A DNA stretch of 64,000 bases from Stramonita haemastoma (Eukaryota > Mollusca > Gastropoda > Neogastropoda > Muricidae). The stretch spans positions 18,327,369 to 18,391,368 of the forward strand of contig CM060320.1 in NCBI GenBank assembly GCA_030674155.1, read 5' to 3'. Below the pieces are notes generated by a model. That model was not told where the DNA came from. It ran no database searches and saw only the letters and a list, made by a program, of their open reading frames with translations. Below are positions 51,421 to 61,688 of the stretch, in pieces. The number at the start of each line of letters is the position of its first letter. Position 1 is the first letter of the stretch. The position numbers and the translations under genes were made by a program.

Positions 51421-52540
51421 ATTTATCAAACATCTCGATTTTAACACCTACAAAGTGGGTGCTATGACTTTTTACTTAAACTGTTACTTCTCAGCAAAGT
51501 AATGGGACATTATATCAGTTTAACATATTATGTCTGTGCCACACTAGGCTTCTTGCATATGCTTCTGATCTGTAGAGACTGAAATAAATTAATCTTAGGT
51601 ATTGCCAGAAAGACAATAATTGTCTTGTTTATCTGACCAGGTGCTCTTTTAGACTGTTATTCTGTAGTTGTGACTTTTCCAGGGGTAGGAGAACAGGGGG
51701 AGATTGGCATGGGTAACCGGGAAGAAGAGGAAGGGTTGATGAAAAGCTGTGACTTGTCACAGGACTTGAGGGCCGAGTTGTGGAGTACCATGTACATGAA
51801 TGTTCATTGTTTACTCAGGTCGTGTCTGTCTACTATGTGTTGTCCATGGTAGTTGTATCCAGACGAGTAAAAGTAGATTGTTACATATTGATGTGAACGT
51901 GTAGCGGTTAGTAGGCTTACAGCTCGCTGCTAGAGCCATGTAAATTGAATGTACATTTTACTAATAATAAACTTAACTGTGCAACATGATAATAAAGAAG
52001 TGAATAAAAAAAATATGTGTGTGAGATGTTTGTGAATATGTCCGTTTGCGAGAGATTGTGTGTGTGTGTGTGTGGGGTGTGTTGTGCGGGTGTGTGTGTG
52101 AGTACACGCGTGCGCTTGCATGTATGTGTGTGTATGTCTGTGTTGTGCACGAGCGCAGCTTCCATGAAATATTGACTCAAGGACAAGGCTGGGAACAAAT
52201 TTGATTGAAGCATTTACTTAAATGGTGCAATATCGTAGAAAAGCGTCACAAAGATGTAAATACAGACGTGATTTGGCAGGCACGCACAAATATGATTATA
52301 CACAGATACATGAGTGCACATGTGAGATTTGGGAAGATACATATTTTTGTTACATATACATGTGAACTGCATTCATTTTGTTCCACATCTGGAGTTGTTC
52401 AATGCTAATACTACTAACTTTACTTAAAATTAACTTTTTTAAAAAGCGGTTTAATAGAAACACTTCAAACAAACAAAACAAAAGATGAAACAAATTATAA
52501 TATTTTAAAATCTGTTCACAGCAAGAAACTCCTGAACACC

Positions 52541-52850
52541 AGCCGCCTTGGCGCAGTGGTTAGCGCCCTGGATTTCGGACTGGAAGGTCGCGAGTTCGAG
52601 TCCCATAGAGTTATAGGGATTTTTCGGACTCCGGCCGGCTCCTACCCAGAGTGAGTGTACTGTGGGCTCAGTGGGGAGATTGGGACCACACAGTAGAGCT
52701 CCATCCACTTTTCAGATGCGAATTTGAGAGCGTTGCTCTAATTACCTGACCAACAATGCAGGTGTCTGTATCTCTCCGGCCCGGTTGACGCCGGGATATA
52801 TTATGACAGTAAGCGTAGAATACAACCCTGTCTAGTCTCAAACCGGATGC
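52541..52850 (+). mobile_element. tRNA-derived SINE (second family)
   Basis: The head reads GCCTTGGCGCAGTGGTTAGC (A box) and, about 35 bases later, GCGAGTTCGAGTCCC (B box), a spacing normal for an internal RNA polymerase III promoter. The body (GGGATTTTTCGGACTCCGG, CACAGTAGAGCTCCATCC, CTGACCAACAATGCAGGTGT) differs from the SINE family at 54-62 kb. The end is not sharply defined; CATCATTACATCATCCCC near 52865 may be its tail. Confidence 0.7.
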
Positions 52851-53420
52851 ACCTCCACAGCAGCATCATTACATCATCCCCATCCCCATTGATCATTATG
52901 CAATAATAAAAATTGCCTCCGATTCGGTGGCTCCCGTTGCTCTGGTCTCATGGTGACCTCAGATTCGGTTGCCCATACACTTCTGTGCCTGTGGTGAGTT
53001 TGAGTCAAAATTTTTGGGGTTGGAGGTTTACATACGACAGTTGTTGGAGGGAGGTTGTGGTGGTCGCCACCTCGGGTGGGTGACTCAGTCTGGCTCCGCC
53101 ACTGAGCTAATACTATCGTTAGTATAGGGCTTAGTAGGTGGTGTCCTGCGTATGCTAGCTAAGAACAAGCACCACTGAACGCCACTAAAGTGACCAAGCA
53201 GCAGTGCAGGGCCCCTCTGGTTGGTGGCCCCACGGTAGCCTGATTTTGATGGGCTACCTGTCGCATATAATATGTAAAAATGTCATCACCGATGTACAGC
53301 AGAGATCTAGCTGAGGAGTGGGGGAGGGAGAGAAGCGGGCTAGGAAAATGACCAAGAAAACCCTGACAAGGTACACACAAACAAACACACGCACGCACCG
53401 CCACACACACACACACAACA

Positions 53421-53446
53421 CGCGCGCGCGCGCGCGCGCGCGCGCG
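53421..53446. repeat. (CG)13 dinucleotide run
   Basis: A pure CG run lies between (CA)n and GTGTGC. Alternating CG of this length is the strongest simple Z-DNA former and is rare in animal DNA, because methylated CpG decays. Confidence 0.95.
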
Positions 53447-53459
53447 TGTGCAGCACTCT

Positions 53460-53665
53460 GGAAATCTGACAGAACAACTTGCACACGCGTTAAAACATGT
53501 TTTAAAATATGTTCCGCTTTTTGAAAGAGTAGGCCATTGTGTGCATGTGGGATCAGATGACAAAATTTACAAAACTGCATACCCACGGGGTCTGGGTGTA
53601 AAAAAGCACATGAGTGATTATTCCTTTATCCTCGATATAAAAGTAAAAAACAAAATAGAAATAAA
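53460..53665 (+). mobile_element. SINE 3' half, + strand
   Basis: It contains GCACACGCGTTAAAACATG, TCCGCTTTTTGAAAGAGTAG, GCCATTGTGTGCATGTGGGA, ACTGCATACCCACGGGG and the terminal hairpin region AAGCACATGAGTGATT, followed by TTCCTTTATCCTCGATATAA. The head is lost. (AC)n follows its tail at 53681. Confidence 0.8.
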
Positions 53666-53673
53666 AAATGGAT

Positions 53674-53722
<49 letters not shown>

Positions 53723-53831
53723 CAAAATTATCTTGAAAGTCTTTTGACCTTACCACAAAATAATCTCTTGTTTTAAAGGCTATATATAAATCTAAAGCTA
53801 AATTTCTAATGTTGGGATTACTACATCCTAG

Positions 53832-53866
53832 GGCATGGGATAGCTCAGTGGTCAGAGCACTCGCTC
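53832..53866 (+). mobile_element. tRNA-like SINE head fragment
   Basis: GGGATAGCTCAGTGGTCAGA and GCACTCGCTCTCCC match a tRNA 5' half with a perfect A box, then stop. There is no B box. It is a truncated head, not a tRNA gene. Confidence 0.55.
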
Positions 53867-54053
53867 TCCCCCAGTTAAGTTTAAGCAGCATCTAGAGTGG
53901 TTACCATTTGGATGGGTGAACGTTTGATCGCCTTGGCTTCACAACTATTGCGTCTGTCTTTTAATAATTTGACTGTTTGGTACAAATTATTATTTCCAAT
54001 TAGTTTCACTCTCTACTTTGTCCTTTTTGTCCTTATGTTCAATAGTTCACTTG

Positions 54054-54056
<3 letters not shown>

Positions 54057-54146
<90 letters not shown>
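54057..54146. repeat. (TA)n microsatellite
   Basis: About 44 uninterrupted TA units, self-complementary and likely unstable. Confidence 0.98.
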
Positions 54147-54149
<3 letters not shown>

Positions 54150-54586
54150 CAATCTGTTCGTGACTTAAAGACTATTTGTGTTCAAGGGGAATTCTTATAT
54201 ACATGGTGGCATCGCAATTCCCATGCTGTCTGGTTGTTTGATGACTGTATTGCTGTTCCCAGCTGTAGAGTCAGGGGAGGTAAAGCATCGATGGAGAGCA
54301 GATGGGAGTTGTCCTCATTATGCTGGCCCCTGGAGAAGCTGAGGTCTCTTATCCAGTTATTGGCCCATTTTCCTACCAGTTATGCAACTTTGTGTTGCTG
54401 CTCTCTCTTTTACCACTGCAGACATCGGTACACTACTGGAAAGTACATGAGTAATTTGCCATCTATAAAGGGCGCATCAGCGATAACAGTCAATAAGCAT
54501 GTCTAATTCATTGCCCCTATTATTGTCTCTTGTTTCAGTGCAAAATTTCTTTTGTAAAACTCGTACTAAATCAATTTTCAGCCTCA

Positions 54587-54587
54587 C

Positions 54588-54682
<95 letters not shown>

Positions 54683-54765
54683 GTATAATCATTGATTGCT
54701 TTTGCCCAGGCCCCATCATTATCTATGTAAGTCAAGCCTTACTTATTCAGGATTAATGTTATGGG

Positions 54766-54862
<97 letters not shown>
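54587..54862. repeat. Two (CA)n microsatellites
   Basis: About 46 CA units at 54587-54679 and about 48 at 54767-54862, separated by 87 bp. The second runs straight into the A box of the SINE at 54863. Confidence 0.98.
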
Positions 54863-54864
<2 letters not shown>

Positions 54865-55212
54865 GTAGCCTAGTGGTCAGAACATTGAGCTGGCAATTTG
54901 ACGACCCGGGTTCGATTCCCGTTCGAGGAGATTTTTCTCCTGGAGTTTATCATCATTGCGAACTCCACTCTCCCCTTAAGTCCTTTGGATGAGACTATAA
55001 ACCGAGGCCCCGTGTGTGAACGCACGCAGAACATCTTGGGCACACATTAAATCCTGTTCTGCTTTTCGTAAGAGTAGGCCATCGTGTGCCGGTGGAACAG
55101 ATGACATTACAAACTGCTACACACGGACTGATGTAAAAGCCAAGAGTGCTTATCCACGTTGAATTTTTACATCAATTCAACGTTAATTGAATTGATGTAA
55201 AAAAGCACAAGA
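54863..55212 (+). mobile_element. tRNA-derived SINE, full length with altered tail
   Basis: The head GGGTAGCCTAGTGGTCAG (A box) and GGGTTCGATTCCCG (B box) are intact. The body follows in family order: GATTTTTCTCCTGGAGTTTA, GATGAGACTATAAACCGAGG, GTGTGTGAACGCACGCAGAA, GCTTTTCGTAAGAGTAGGCC and CACACGGACTGATGTAAAAG. The end is unusual: the tail segment ..GAGTGCTTATCC occurs twice, with an inverted copy between (hairpin at 55164-55203). Confidence 0.9.
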
Positions 55213-55228
55213 GTGCTTATCCCACTTG

Positions 55229-55560
55229 GGGACGGGATAGCCTAATGGTCAGAACATTGCGCTGGCAATTTGATGACCCTAGTTCGATTCCCGGTCGAGG
55301 GGATTTTTCTCCTGGAGTTAACATCAGTGCTGACTCCACTCTCCCCAAAAGTCTTTCGGATGAGACTGTAAATTGAGGCCTCGTGTGCGAACGCACGCAG
55401 AATGTCTTGCGCACACGTTAAATGCTGTTCCGCTTTTCGTAAGAGAAGGCCATTGTGTGCCGGTGGGAACAGATGACAATATTTACACAACTGCATACAC
55501 ACGGGGACTTGATGAAAAAAAGCACATTAGTGCTTATTCTATTATCCTTGATATAAAAGA
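55229..55560 (+). mobile_element. tRNA-derived SINE, full length (reference copy)
   Basis: The A box region is GGGATAGCCTAATGGTCAGA; the B box is TAGTTCGATTCCCG. The body has GGATTTTTCTCCTGGAGTTA, CGGATGAGACTGTAAATTGA, GTGTGCGAACGCACGCAGAA, GTGTGCCGGTGGGAACAGAT, then AAGCACATTAGTGCTT (perfect 6-bp stem) and ATTATCCTTGATATAAAA. At about 330 bp it is the most complete copy and defines the family. It lies directly behind the copy at 54863 in the same orientation. Confidence 0.92.
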
Positions 55561-55609
55561 ATTTGAAAAAAAAAATCCCCGATATGAAATTAAAAGAAAA
55601 GAAAAGAAA

Positions 55610-55614
<5 letters not shown>

Positions 55615-55695
<81 letters not shown>

Positions 55696-55925
55696 TCCTC
55701 TCCCCCCCCCCCCCCCCCACACACAACACATACACACATACATACACACGCACGTGTGTGCGCGCACACGCACACGCACGCACGTACGCACGCCCCCCCC
55801 CCTCACACACACCCCACGCACGCACGCATGCACGCACACACACACATGTACACGTGCACACACACACACACACACATACACACATACACGCACACACGCA
55901 CGCACGCACGCACGCACGCACGCAT
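55615..55925. repeat. (CA)n - poly-C - (GCAC)n compound
   Basis: About 38 CA units and a C run of about 16 (55702-55717) are followed by CATACA, CGCACGCA and GCAC units to 55925. Confidence 0.95.
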
Positions 55926-55974
55926 TGATATTTGTCTTTGATTGTTTTAGAAGTCAATTTTCTTGATTTTTTTG

Positions 55975-56050
55975 TGAGGGCAGGATGAAAAATAGTTTTG
56001 TAAACTTTATCTTTTACCCTCAATAAAGATCATTTTGACTTGACTTGACG
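55975..56050 (+). mobile_element. Retroelement 3' end with TTGAC tail
   Basis: GAGGGCAGGATGAAAAATAG, TTTATCTTTTACCCTCAATA and AAGATCATT are followed by TTGACTTGACTTGAC-type units and then CGCACGCA/(CA)n. It is the + strand counterpart of the terminus at 24982-25085. Confidence 0.55.
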
Positions 56051-56060
56051 CACGCACGCA

Positions 56061-56141
<81 letters not shown>
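56047..56141. repeat. (CA)n microsatellite
   Basis: About 38 CA units after a CGCACGCACC lead-in, grown directly from the preceding element's tail. Confidence 0.97.
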
Positions 56142-56142
<1 letters not shown>

Positions 56143-56811
56143 TCCTTGTTTTTTCCCGCTGTGGGTTATGATTTTTCTGCATTATTATAATATCATGTCG
56201 ATGTAAACCGTTCTTTAGTTTGCTTCGTGGCGTCCATGCAAGCGGGCTGCAGGATGCCGAAATCAAGGGAAAGAACTCCGTATTAGGCCTAGCTTACTTG
56301 TCAATCTCAATACAGTCCCTGCAATCTAGCCACCGTATCACATCACCCAGCGATGCGCACAATAGGCCTACCTCGACTTTACAATTTAAATTAATAGGCC
56401 AATCTTTAAATACACTTGAAAGAAATTTTTATCCTCAGAAAAGTCATTCCGGGGAGCCTTTTATTTACACTGTCCATATTAGGCAACCATTTCCCAGGAA
56501 TAGTCTATTCTTTATCGAATGAATAGATGGTAAAACAAGTAGGCCTAACATTTCAGAGTAAAATCTGGGCTGTCTTTCATACTTTGTAAGGGGGAAATAA
56601 AGAAACTGGTTGTCTAGGCTATATCTCTGGTGGCGCTCGTGTTTTATCCAGAAAAATGATAGGCCTGTGCGTGTAGTGCGTACCATCTTGTTGTTACACC
56701 CCCACCTCTACTCTACCCTTGCACCCAGTTTGTAGGCCACTCTGTTTTTTAACCACTGACAAAGGCATATGTCCGTAGCTGCGGTGCTGTGAAACTGCGT
56801 TGTCACACAAC
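56142..56811 (+). promoter_or_regulatory. 5' flank / 5' UTR of the TMEM87-like gene
   Basis: This is 670 bp without microsatellites, upstream of the start codon. The octamer TAGGCCTA occurs three times here (56284, 56363, 56540) and once just inside intron 1 (57014), with several near copies. No TATA box at a convincing position is seen; the start site cannot be placed from sequence. The promoter role is inferred from position only. Confidence 0.45.
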
Positions 56812-56916
56812 ATGGCGGTAGTCTTCTGCTTCAGAGTGTGGGCAACACTACTGTTGTTGATCGCAGTTATTGCAGCGAATCCAGAGCAGGGCAAATGGAT
56901 ATTTACTTTAAATCAG
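56812..56916 (+). CDS. TMEM87: TMEM87-like protein, exon 1 (signal peptide)
   Basis: The ATG at 56812 (context ACAACATGG) opens a typical secretory signal peptide: a short polar start, the hydrophobic core VWATLLLLIAVIAA and a likely cleavage near AANPEQ. It then reads GKWIFTLNQ before CAG|GTTGCA, 35 codons, phase 0. TMEM87A/B proteins are Golgi/plasma-membrane seven-pass proteins with a luminal GOLD-like domain that begins with a (S/G)KW segment right after the signal peptide, as here. The donor is weak after the sixth base, but no better one is near, and the phase fits exon 2. Confidence 0.72.
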
Positions 56917-57735
56917 GTTGCAGTTAATTTTATTTTTCGTTTATTTTATCATCTGTTTTAATGTTATTTTGATTTTAGATGTTGAACAGAGACAGTTACC
57001 GAGTTATTTTTCTTAGGCCTATTAATTTGAATCGATTTTATTTTCAGATTCATTCACTGAGTCCATGGTGCTGCTACACTTGACAGTGAATTGTGCACTG
57101 TGTTGTGGCAGATATTTAGAAGCTATAAGAAAGTATTCCCACTGAATAGTTGCACAGAAAAGAAGTTAATAGACTATAAAAAATGATAATAAAGTACCCA
57201 CCCCCCCCAAAAAAAACAACAAAAAAAACAACAACAAAAAAAACAACAACAAAATAAACAAAACAACAAACAACAAAACAGAAAAACAAAGCATACAAGC
57301 AAGCTAGTGAAATTACTAACAACCATAACAGTAACATTTACACCCACAAAACAATTTTGTACTATCATTTTTAGAAGAAAAAAATCTATTTCCATCATGC
57401 CAGTTTTGTTAGCCTAGTATATCCATTTAAATTTAAAGACAATTAATCTAGGGCCTTCTTCTTTTATATAAAACATTAAAGCAAACTGATTGAGCTGTGA
57501 TCAAAATCCTATTGAAAACTAGTTTACAAACTAACTCTGAATGCAATCAGTATAACAAAAACTGAAAAGCAAAAGATATCTTTTAGTTAACTCTTAAAAT
57601 TATAATCAAGTATGCCATTGTCACCATGTGTGTCTGACAGTGACAGTGAGTGAGTGTGATCATTTAGCATGTACTTGTAATTCATTTTTACACTGAAATG
57701 TGTGTGTGTGTGTTGTGTGTGGTGTGCCGTGCGTG

Positions 57736-57793
<58 letters not shown>

Positions 57794-57796
57794 TCA

Positions 57797-57827
<31 letters not shown>

Positions 57828-57861
57828 TGTGTGTGTGTTATTGAACTTTTTTCTTCTTTTT

Positions 57862-57963
57862 TTTCATCGATGTGAATGGAATAAGCGCTCATGTGCTTTT
57901 TTACATCCAGTCCCCATGTGTGTATATATATTATATATATAATATATATTATTTATATATATA

Positions 57964-58009
<46 letters not shown>

Positions 58010-58080
58010 GTAAATTTTGTCATCCATTCCTACTGGCACACAATGTCCTACTCTTAAAATGCTGAACAGGATTTAATATA
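57862..58080 (-). mobile_element. SINE 3' half, minus strand, split by (TA)n
   Basis: On +, AAGCGCTCATGTGCTT (terminal hairpin), TTTACATCCAGTCCCCATGT, then (TA)n at 57918-58003, then AATTTTGTAAATTTTGTCAT, CTGGCACACAATGTCCTACTC and GCTGAACAGGATTTAATATA. The TA tract sits where other copies read GTATGCAGTTTTG, so it grew inside the element after insertion. (GT)n begins right at the broken 5' end. Confidence 0.82.
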
Positions 58081-58082
<2 letters not shown>

Positions 58083-58152
<70 letters not shown>

Positions 58153-58248
58153 ACCAGGTATGTATCCACATGCATAGTGTGTGTGTGTGGTGTGTGTGTG
58201 TGTGTGTGTGTTGTGTGTGTGTGTGTACCAGGTATGTATCCACATGCA

Positions 58249-58309
<61 letters not shown>
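58083..58309. repeat. (GT)n microsatellite with a duplicated unique insert
   Basis: GT arrays are separated by two copies of a segment containing ACCAGGTATGTATCCACATG and CATAGTGTG (58152-58180 and 58227-58252). Part of the array was therefore duplicated together with this 25-30 bp insert. Confidence 0.95.
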
Positions 58310-58314
<5 letters not shown>

Positions 58315-58397
58315 ATATATATTGTTTATGATATAAAATACAATGGTCACAATCACATCAATATGGGTACATAATACTTTTTTTTTTTTTTTTACAG

Positions 58398-58458
58398 GAA
58401 AACCAGTTTGCAGGTGTTGCCAAACATATGTTCAACAACAGTAAAATCACAGTAACAG
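58398..58458 (+). CDS. TMEM87: TMEM87-like protein, exon 2
   Basis: Twenty codons plus one base: ENQFAGVAKHMFNNSKITVT, then G before GTAAGA. The pattern F..(V/F)..k..F.NS.I, with an N-glycosylation site (NNS), corresponds to the start of the luminal domain in TMEM87 proteins. Both splice sites are strong (a long T tract with TTTACAG, and ACAG|GTAAGA). It joins in phase to exon 1 and exon 3. Confidence 0.8.
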
Positions 58459-58849
58459 GTAAGAATGCTAGAAAGTTGTGTTTTCTTGAATAAATTATTT
58501 TGAAATATTGTTAATCTTATAATTTTAACTGAGTGTACCTAACTTAAGTAGTAAGACTTTTTTCTAAAGAGAAAACAACTGTAATTCCTTTGTATTTTAA
58601 AACTATATAGGGTAAATTGCGTTCCACTTTTTTCTACTGCACAGATTTGTATAATTTTCTATCTTGTCAAGAGTTGGCTCGCAGCTTATGCAGAAAATAC
58701 ATGGTAATGTACACAAGTTTATAAACTCTGTAGTGTAATGCATTCAGATCTGTAAACACCCAGGTATGCACAATGCTTGCAGGCGTGCGCACACACCCAC
58801 ACACAAATAGTATAATAATATATATACTCTTCTCTCTTTCGCTGTCTCA

Positions 58850-58927
58850 GTGTCTGTCTTTCTCAGTGTCTGTCTGACTGACTGTCTGTCTGTCTGATTG
58901 TCTGTCTGCCTGCCTGCCTGCCTGCTC

Positions 58928-59012
<85 letters not shown>

Positions 59013-59064
59013 TCTCTCTGTCTCTGCTCTCTCTCTCTCTGTCTCTTCTCTCTGTCTTCTTTTG

Positions 59065-59095
<31 letters not shown>

Positions 59096-59097
59096 CC

Positions 59098-59130
<33 letters not shown>

Positions 59131-59200
59131 CTCTCTTCTGAGTTCTCTCTTTCCCTCTCTCTGAGTCTCTTTCTCTCCCTCTCTCTGAGTCTCCATGCTT
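58850..59200. repeat. (CTGT)n, (CCTG)n and (CT)n tract
   Basis: CTGT and GCCTG units (58858-58925) are followed by interrupted CT to about 59200. It is the only large CT tract right of 41 kb. Confidence 0.95.
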
Positions 59201-59339
59201 TCTCAGTTTCTGCCAAATGGATTTTTTTCCCTTTGCACAGTTGTGTATTGAAAGTATCATTTGAGAATGTCCATCACATTGATTGAATAGAAAATAATAC
59301 ATTATTTTTTATCAGTATATTATATATAATTATATATAA

Positions 59340-59650
59340 GATAATGGAATAAGCACTCACGTGCTTTTTTACATCCAGTCCCCATGTGTATGCAGTTTTT
59401 TACATCTTGTCATCTGTTCCCACCTGCACACAATAGCCTACTCATACAAAAAGTGGAACAGGATGCGCGCAAGATGTTCTGTGTGCGTTCGCACATGGGG
59501 CCCTGGTTTATAGTCTCATCAGAAGGACTTCCTACCAGCACACAGTGGCCTGCTCTTTGGAAAGGCAGAAGGGGTTTTTAACGTGTGTGTAAGATGTTCT
59601 GTGTGTATTCACACACGTGGCCTCGGTTTATAGTCTCATCTGAATGAATT
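59340..59650 (-). mobile_element. SINE 3' halves, minus strand, partly duplicated
   Basis: On +, AAGCACTCACGTGCTT, TTTACATCCAGTCCCCATGT, TTGTCATCTGTTCCCACCTG and CACATGGGGCCCTGGTTTAT run to AGTCTCATCAGAAGGACTT (about 59528). Then part of the body starts again (CCAGCACACAGTGGCCTGCT, CACACGTGGCCTCGGTTTAT, AGTCTCATCTGAATGAATTT). This is two overlapping copies of one segment, from a tandem duplication or a second insertion. Confidence 0.82.
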
Positions 59651-59954
59651 TGACATTCAGTTGGATTTTTTCGTCAAACCGGGAAGAAACCTGCCACCTT
59701 CCTTCCCAATATAAATTATAATAGAAATATTAGAATACAATACATACAATACAATACCTGTAATACCTTACATTGCTGTCGTATTTCTTATCAATACAGA
59801 TCTAGATGCAAACAGTGGTAGCATATCACTAGCTCAGTGTTTTTGGCTGCTGCAGGTATAGAAAGAATTTTCAGGGAAAATTTTGTAGATATATCAAATA
59901 ATATTACTTTCTTGTTAAACATCTGTTCAGTCCGACTGTGTGTGTTTTGTTCAG

Positions 59955-60064
59955 TGTCATTGGACTGTGAGGAAAAGGAGAAAGAACGGGTGGAGATATC
60001 ATGGCTGCTGCGGCTGTCTCCCTGTGCCATGGAATATGAGGAAATCCACTCCAATGCTGATGCT
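59955..60064 (+). CDS. TMEM87: TMEM87-like protein, exon 3
   Basis: Two bases complete a Val codon; then 36 codons: SLDCEEKEKERVEISWLLRL and SPCAMEYEEIHSNADA, up to GCT|GTGAGC. The Cys..(I)(S/T)W.L(R/K)...C..E(I/Y) spacing agrees with the luminal domain of TMEM87A (C..NITWYLKSADCYNEIY), where the two cysteines are thought to pair. The exon ends in phase 0, matching exon 4. Confidence 0.82.
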
Positions 60065-60829
<765 letters not shown>

Positions 60830-60961
60830 GGGATGTTGGAGAGCTATATGAACTACCCCATGCCCCTGTATAACCCCAACAATCCCCTGCCCTATCACAC
60901 TGTGCAACTGAAGACGCACAAAGGTCTTCAGCCATGTTCAGAGCCACATTTCAAGATGGAG
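60830..60961 (+). CDS. TMEM87: TMEM87-like protein, exon 4
   Basis: Forty-four codons in phase 0: GMLESYMNYPMPLYNPNNPL, PYHTVQLKTHKGLQPCSE and PHFKME, to GAG|GTAAGA. In TMEM87A the corresponding stretch is variable but ends in a conserved CSE..F segment, which is present here (PCSEPHF). The rest (a Tyr/Pro/Asn-rich loop) is not conserved with vertebrates as far as I can judge. The acceptor is a short (TG)n followed by CAG. Confidence 0.8.
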
Positions 60962-61449
60962 GTAAGATATGTATGACTGTGCTTATTTTTTAAAATAATT
61001 TTTATATATATTTATTTATTTATTCTTTTATATTGAGGAGGATGGAACAAGCACTCATGTGCTTTTTTACATCCAGTCCCCGTGTGTATGCATTTTGGAA
61101 ATTTTGTCATCTGTTCCCACCGGCACACAATGGCCTACTCTTACGAAAAGCGGAACAGGATTTAATGTGTGCGCAGCAAAATGAAGATGTTCTGCATGTG
61201 TTCGCATACGGGGCCTCGGTTTATAGTCTCACCTGAAGGACTTGTCATGCTTTTGTGTGTGTGTGTGAGTGTGTGTGTGTGTGTGTCTGTCTGTCTGTCT
61301 GTCTCTGTGTGTGCGTGTGTGTGTGTTTTGATATTTTTGATATGCCAACATATGCATTATGTTTATGTACTCATTCTCTTTTTGATTTTTCTTTCTGTCC
61401 ATTGCTGTGTCATGGTTTGAGGCCTCAGTTGTCAACTCTTCTTTTCCAG
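60962..61449 (+). other. TMEM87-like intron 4
   Basis: It contains a minus-strand SINE (61030-61245) and a (GT)n/(CTGT)n tract (61252-61325). It ends CTCTTCTTTTCCAG, a normal polypyrimidine acceptor. Confidence 0.88.
61030..61245 (-). mobile_element. SINE 3' part, minus strand
   Basis: On +, AAGCACTCATGTGCTT, TTTACATCCAGTCCCCGTGT, ATTTTGTCATCTGTTCCCAC, CGGCACACAATGGCCTACTC, TACGAAAAGCGGAACAGG, CATACGGGGCCTCGGTTTAT and AGTCTCACCTGAAGGACTT. It is one of the least diverged copies. Confidence 0.87.
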
Positions 61450-61500
61450 GGAAATGCTAGTCAGACTTTTCAGAGGTGGGACGTTCCCAGCTTGCCAAAG
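61450..61500 (+). CDS. TMEM87: TMEM87-like protein, exon 5
   Basis: Seventeen codons, phase 0: GNASQTFQRWDVPSLPK, to AAG|GTAATA. It has an N-glycosylation site (NAS) and the Q.W...P segment that in TMEM87A precedes the last luminal strand (LQTWQDAPYIFIVHI). It is in frame with exons 4 and 6. Confidence 0.8.
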
Positions 61501-61573
61501 GTAATATTGTGCATAGTGTGTGTGCATCAATATATGTTTCACTGTATGTGTTTCTTTGTGTGTGTGCGTGCAT

Positions 61574-61657
<84 letters not shown>

Positions 61658-61664
61658 AGTGCAG
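61501..61664 (+). other. TMEM87-like intron 5, mostly (GT)n
   Basis: The 164-bp intron includes about 45 GT units up to 61655. The acceptor region is GTGTACAGTGCAG, two AG acceptors five bases apart. Confidence 0.75.
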
Positions 61665-61688
61665 TGTTTCATTGCTGTGAGAGTGGCA
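61665..61688 (+). CDS. TMEM87: TMEM87-like protein, exon 6 (24-nt microexon)
   Basis: After TGCAG the eight codons CFIAVRVA run to a strong GTAAGT donor. The residues follow W..PSLPK just as FIVHI follows W..APYI in TMEM87A, so the position in the protein is right. The phase is 0 on both sides. Using the upstream AG instead would enter a frame that stops within the exon. The next exon is not in the window: nothing resembling the first transmembrane segment is found before 64000. Confidence 0.65.

Larger units (their letters stand above)
51421..56141. other. Intergenic region, SINE- and microsatellite-rich
   Basis: This is the interval between the KIF26-like 3' end and the TMEM87-like gene. 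It holds (GT)n at 52018-52105, a tRNA-headed SINE at 52541-52850, an unassigned complex segment at 52900-53290, a (CG)13 run, three SINE copies, a (TA)n tract and five long (AC)n tracts. No coding sequence is recognised. Confidence 0.75.
56917..58397 (+). other. TMEM87-like intron 1
   Basis: It contains an A/C-rich low-complexity patch (57199-57280), (GT)n at 57700-57838, a minus-strand SINE with internal (TA)n (57862-58080) and (GT)n at 58083-58309. It ends in a 16-base T run and TTTACAG. Confidence 0.8.
58459..59954 (+). other. TMEM87-like intron 2
   Basis: It contains a (CTGT)/(CT)n compound tract at 58850-59200 and a doubled minus-strand SINE at 59340-59650. It ends GTTTTGTTCAG. Confidence 0.85.

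Noticed and set aside
52541..52615. A functional tRNA gene
   Set aside because: A and B boxes are present, but the sequence cannot close an acceptor stem and continues into a SINE body; the same holds for 54863 and 55229.
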